Shown here in pieces: positions 61,184-64,000 of a DNA stretch of 64,000 bases. The stretch is from assembly GCF_910594005.1 (NCBI RefSeq), contig NC_057845.1, positions 2,170,001-2,234,000 on the forward strand, written 5' to 3'. The notes below the pieces were generated by a model. The model worked only from the letters and a program-made list of their open reading frames with translations. It was not told the origin of the DNA and did no database searches. The DNA is from Cervus elaphus (lineage: Eukaryota > Chordata > Mammalia > Artiodactyla > Cervidae). Made by a program: the position numbers and the translations under genes. Within the stretch, counting starts at the first letter, position 1; each line of letters begins with the position of its first letter.

Positions 61184-61978
61184 GTGTTCTTGGGGTTTCT
61201 CTGGAGTGCCATCAAGGAAATCAAGGCTCCGTTCATGTGTGATGTGCAACACGGAATTGCTCTGCAAGCAGTGCAGGGGAATCGGGCTTCATCTGGCGGC
61301 GAGGGTGAAGTCTCATTGTTTTTCTCGAGTTGCTGCGGGAACCTGGGTTACATTCTCGAGTTACGACGGGGATGGCCCTTCCAAACACGTGTTTGTTCAG
61401 CGACGTCAGGACTCCTGCCTAGTTGCGAGGGACAACTCGGGATTCTCCTCGAGGCTTGTCAGGGCAACTGGGACGCCTCTCCAGCTGAGGCGGGAGACCA
61501 AGGGTCCCTTTCCACGTGCCACAGGAATCCTGGGACTCCTATCAAGTTTCACGACGAGTCAGGCATCGTCTCCTTTGGAGGCACTGATCTCCACGTACCT
61601 CTGGAGTTTTCAAAGGATGTGAGGCCTCCGGTCGCGAGGAGGTTGGGAACTAGGTCTTCTCTGTGGTCTCCACAGGGGATTCAGACATCCTTTCGTCTTC
61701 GGAGATGCAAGACGAGCCTGCATTCAAGTCATTGCAGGGATATTCGGCCTTATTTCAAGTCAGGGCATCGCGGTTTCCATATCACTTGAGGCCGCATATT
61801 CAGGGTCCCTTTCACATACCTAGAGCTGAGAGAAGCCTCCTCTTGGGGTGCGTGTCATAAGGTGGTACTTCTCTGGAGTCGAAGCCAGGGACTAACCTCT
61901 CATGTAGAGTTGATTTGTGGTCCACGGAGCCCTTTCGTGTTGTTAAAGTGACCTCAGGATTCCTCGAGTCTTGAAACA
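61184..61978. repeat. Satellite monomer M78, end of duplicated block
   Basis: 795 bp. The 5' part matches M72. After about 61497 it is diverged, with cgcgaggaggttggg, gtcttctctgtgg (1 bp lost), gcatattcagg and ggggtgcgtgtcataagg. Confidence 0.92.
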
Positions 61979-62773
61979 GTGTTCTTGGGGTTTCTCTGGA
62001 GTGCCATTAAGAAATCAAGGCTCCTTTCATGTGCGATGTGCAACACGGAATTGCTCTGCACGCAGTGGAAGGGAATCGGGCCTTATCTCGCGGCGAGGGG
62101 GAAGACTCATGGTTTTTCTCGAGTTGCGGCGGGAACTTGCGGTATATTCTCGAGTTACGATGGTGATGGCCCTTCCACACACGTGTTTGTTCAGCGACAT
62201 CAGGACTCCTGCCTAGTTGCGAGGGACAACTCGGGATTTTCCTCGAAGCTTGTCAGGGCAATTGGGACGCCTCTCCAGCTGAGGTGGGAGACCAAGGGTC
62301 CCCTTCCAGGTGCCACAGGAATCCTGGGACTCCTATCAAGTTTCACGAGGACTAAGGCATCGTCTCCTTTGGAGGCACTGATCTCCGCGTCCCTTTGGAG
62401 TTTTCAAAGGATGTGAGGCCTCCGGTCGCGATGAGGTGGGGAACTAGGTCTTTCTCTGTGGTCTCCACAGGGGATTCAGACATCCTTTCATCTTGGGAGA
62501 TGCAAGACGAGCCTGCATTCAAGTCACTGCAGGGATATCCGGCCTTATTTCCAGTCAGGGCATCGCGGTGTCCATTCCACTTGAGGCCGCATACTCAGGG
62601 TACCTCTCACATACCTAGAGCTGAGAGAAGCCTCCTCTTGAGGTGCTTGTGGTAAGGTGGTATTCCTCTGGAGTCGAAGCCAGGGACTAACCACTCATCT
62701 CGAGTTGATTTTCGGTCCACGGAGATCTTTCGTGTTGCTACAGTGACCTCAGGATCCCTCTAGCCTTGAAACA
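61979..62773. repeat. Satellite monomer M79, diverged
   Basis: 795 bp. Private gccattaagaaatc (1 bp lost), gtggaagggaatc, ggaacttgcggtat and gaggactaaggc. No close partner in the window. Confidence 0.92.
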
Positions 62774-63568
62774 GTGTTCTTGGGGTTTCTCTGAAGTGCC
62801 ATCAAGATATCAAGGCTCCTTTCCTGTGTGAATTGCAACACGGAATTGCTCTGCACGCAGTGCAGGGGAATCGGGCCTCATCTCGCGGCGAGGGGGAAGT
62901 CTCATGGTTTTTCTCGAGTTGCGGTCGGAACCTGGGGTACATTCTCGAGTTACAACGGGGATGGCCCTTCCACACATGTGTTTGTTCAGCGACTTCAGGA
63001 CTCCTGCCTTGTTGCGAGGGACAACTCGGGATTCTCCTTGAGGCTTGGCAGGGCAATTGGGACGCCTCTCCAGCTGAGGCGGGAGACAAAGGGTCCCTTT
63101 CCACATGCCACAGGAAACCTGGGACTACTATCAAGTTTAACGAGGAGTCAGGCATCGTCTCCTTTGGAGGCACTGATCTCCGCGTATCTCTGGAGTTTTC
63201 AAAGGATGTGAGGCCTCCGGTCGCGATGAGGTGGGGAACTACATCTTTCTCTGTGGTGTCCACAGGGGATTCAGACATCCTTTCGTCTTGGGAGATGCAA
63301 GACGAGCCTGCATTCAAGTCACTGCTGGGATATCCGGCCTTATTTCGAGTCAGGGCATCGCGGTGTCCATTCCACTTGAGGCCGCAAACTCATGGTCCCT
63401 CTCACATACCTAGAGCTGAGAGAAGCCTCCTCTTGAGGTGCTTGTGGTAAGGTGGTATTCCTCTGGAGTCGAAGCCAGGGACTAACCTCTCATCTCGAGT
63501 TGACTTTGGGTCCACGGAGGTCTTTCGTGTTCCTACACTGAGCTCAGGATCCCTCTAGCCTTGAAACA
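62774..63568. repeat. Satellite monomer M80, H/I-like
   Basis: 795 bp. catcaagatatcaagg and gtgtgaattgc as in H/I. Private gttgcggtcgg. Donor-like match to the patch in M72 at about 63085-63142. Confidence 0.92.
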
Positions 63569-64000
63569 GTGTTCTTGGGGTTTCTCTGGAGTGCCATCAA
63601 GGAAATCAAGGATCCTTTCATGTGTGATGTGCAACACGGAATTGCTCTGCTCGCAGTGCTGGGGAATCGGGCCTCATCTTGTGGCGAGGGGGAAGTCTCA
63701 TGGTTTTTCTCGAGTTGCGGCGGGAACCTGGGGTATATTCTTGAGTTACGACGGGGATGGCCCTTCCACACACGTGTTTGTTCAGCGACGTCAGGACTCC
63801 TGCTTAGTTGCAAGGGACAACTCGGGATTATCCTCGAGCCTTGGCAGGGCAATTGGGAGCCCTCTCCAGCTGAGGCGGGAGACCAAGCATCCCTTTCCAC
63901 GTGCCACAGGAATCCTGGGACTCCTATCAAGTTTCACGAGGAGTCAGGCATCCTCTCCTTTGGAGACACTGATCTCCGCGTACCTCTGGAATTTTCAAAG
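63569..64000. repeat. Satellite monomer M81 (partial, cut by window end)
   Basis: 432 bp. The first 14 subrepeat phases are present up to tttcaaag. Private gctcgcagtgctgggg. The array continues past the right edge. Confidence 0.93.

Larger units (their letters stand above)
56813..61496. repeat. Six-monomer tandem duplication, copy 2
   Basis: This is the direct continuation of copy 1, from the 3' half of M72 to about 61496 in M78, where similarity to copy 1 breaks at gagacc versus gagaca. Differences visible by eye are about a dozen in ~4.7 kb. They include the a-to-c change at 59130 and several clustered in M76-M77 against M70-M71. Confidence 0.9.
1..64000. repeat. Satellite array, ~795 bp tandem monomers
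   Basis: The landmark GTGTTC, preceded by ccttgaaaca, recurs 81 times from base 40 to base 63569, with spacings of 783 to 797 bp (mean about 794). Every base between landmarks aligns to the same unit, so nothing unique is left over. All copies share one orientation. A typical monomer has four CTCGAG sites, one GGATCC and one CTGCAG, so digestion should give a monomer ladder. What is seen is the tandem repeat. From knowledge of families, 31 bp-derived units of about 0.8 kb are typical of ruminant satellite I (related to bovine 1.715). Location at a centromere or pericentromere is inference. Confidence 0.98.

Noticed and set aside
1..64000. More than a hundred open frames of 60-275 codons on both strands as possible genes
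   Set aside because: The same frame recurs in every monomer, frames on the two strands overlap, stops and shifts are scattered between copies, and no protein domain is recognisable. They are by-products of the repeat.
1..64000. CENP-B box (TTCGnnnnAnnCGGG) in each monomer
   Set aside because: The nearest stretches, such as gttgcggcggga and acaactcggga, match only the CGGG end and lack TTCG at the right distance. I see no canonical box on either strand of the typical unit. A motif scan of all copies would settle it.
1..64000. CRISPR array
   Set aside because: The repeat is a 0.8 kb tandem unit with no unique spacers, and the 31 bp subrepeats are contiguous and degenerate.
1..64000. Primate alpha satellite or a microsatellite
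   Set aside because: The unit is about 795 bp, GC-rich and 31 bp-based. There is no 171 bp period and no AT-rich alphoid sequence.
1..64000. A novel defence or other gene-encoded system
   Set aside because: No gene of any kind is supported. All sequence is accounted for by the satellite unit, so the interest lies in repeat organisation.

Overview
The whole 64 kb window is one uninterrupted head-to-tail array of a GC- and CpG-rich satellite DNA. There are 80 complete monomers of about 795 bp (783-797 bp), a 39 bp tail of a preceding monomer at the left edge and a 432 bp partial monomer at the right edge. All copies are in the same orientation. I see no protein-coding gene, RNA gene, transposable element or unique sequence anywhere. 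Each monomer is itself built from about 25 degenerate 31 bp subrepeats plus one truncated 19 bp unit. A 31 bp substructure, this monomer size and the CpG richness fit the satellite I (1.715-type) family of ruminants. In cattle that family has 1.4 kb monomers; in muntjac-like deer and in sheep and goat they are about 0.8 kb. I therefore infer centromeric or pericentromeric DNA of a pecoran ruminant, most likely a deer or a caprine. The species cannot be fixed from the sequence alone.

Monomer borders are set here at the conserved GTGTTC of each copy (an arbitrary phase). Monomers are numbered M1 to M81 and sorted by shared private variants into subfamilies A-U. In order: M1-M5 diverged lead-in; M6-M9 = A B C D; M10-M18 = N O O-like E-like S-like N O T U; M19-M23 = H I J T U; M24-M38 = F G H I J K L M N O A B C D E (a complete 15-monomer series of 11,919 bp); M39-M55 = F G J K L/O P Q R S N/L M N O B C D E; M56-M66 = E/F/G H I J K/P Q R S N O A/D; M67-M72 and M73-M78 = a six-monomer block (E, C, O-like, J, K, hybrid) present twice in tandem; M79-M81 diverged exit copies.

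The array is therefore a mosaic higher-order repeat. The same ordered series recurs at lags of about 13 to 18 monomers, with modules deleted (H-I, A, F), inserted (P-Q-R-S) or fused inside monomers. The 4,769 bp six-monomer duplication near the right end is the youngest event, with only about a dozen differences visible by eye between its copies. Several monomers are hybrids whose 5' and 3' parts belong to different subfamilies, with switch points that can be confined to intervals of roughly 30 to 200 bp. These are the footprints of unequal crossing-over and gene conversion.

Many long open frames exist on both strands. They arise because a monomer of 795 bp is a multiple of three and the unit happens to be stop-poor. 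The same frame recurs in every copy with scattered stops, and the frames on the two strands overlap, so none is annotated as a gene.
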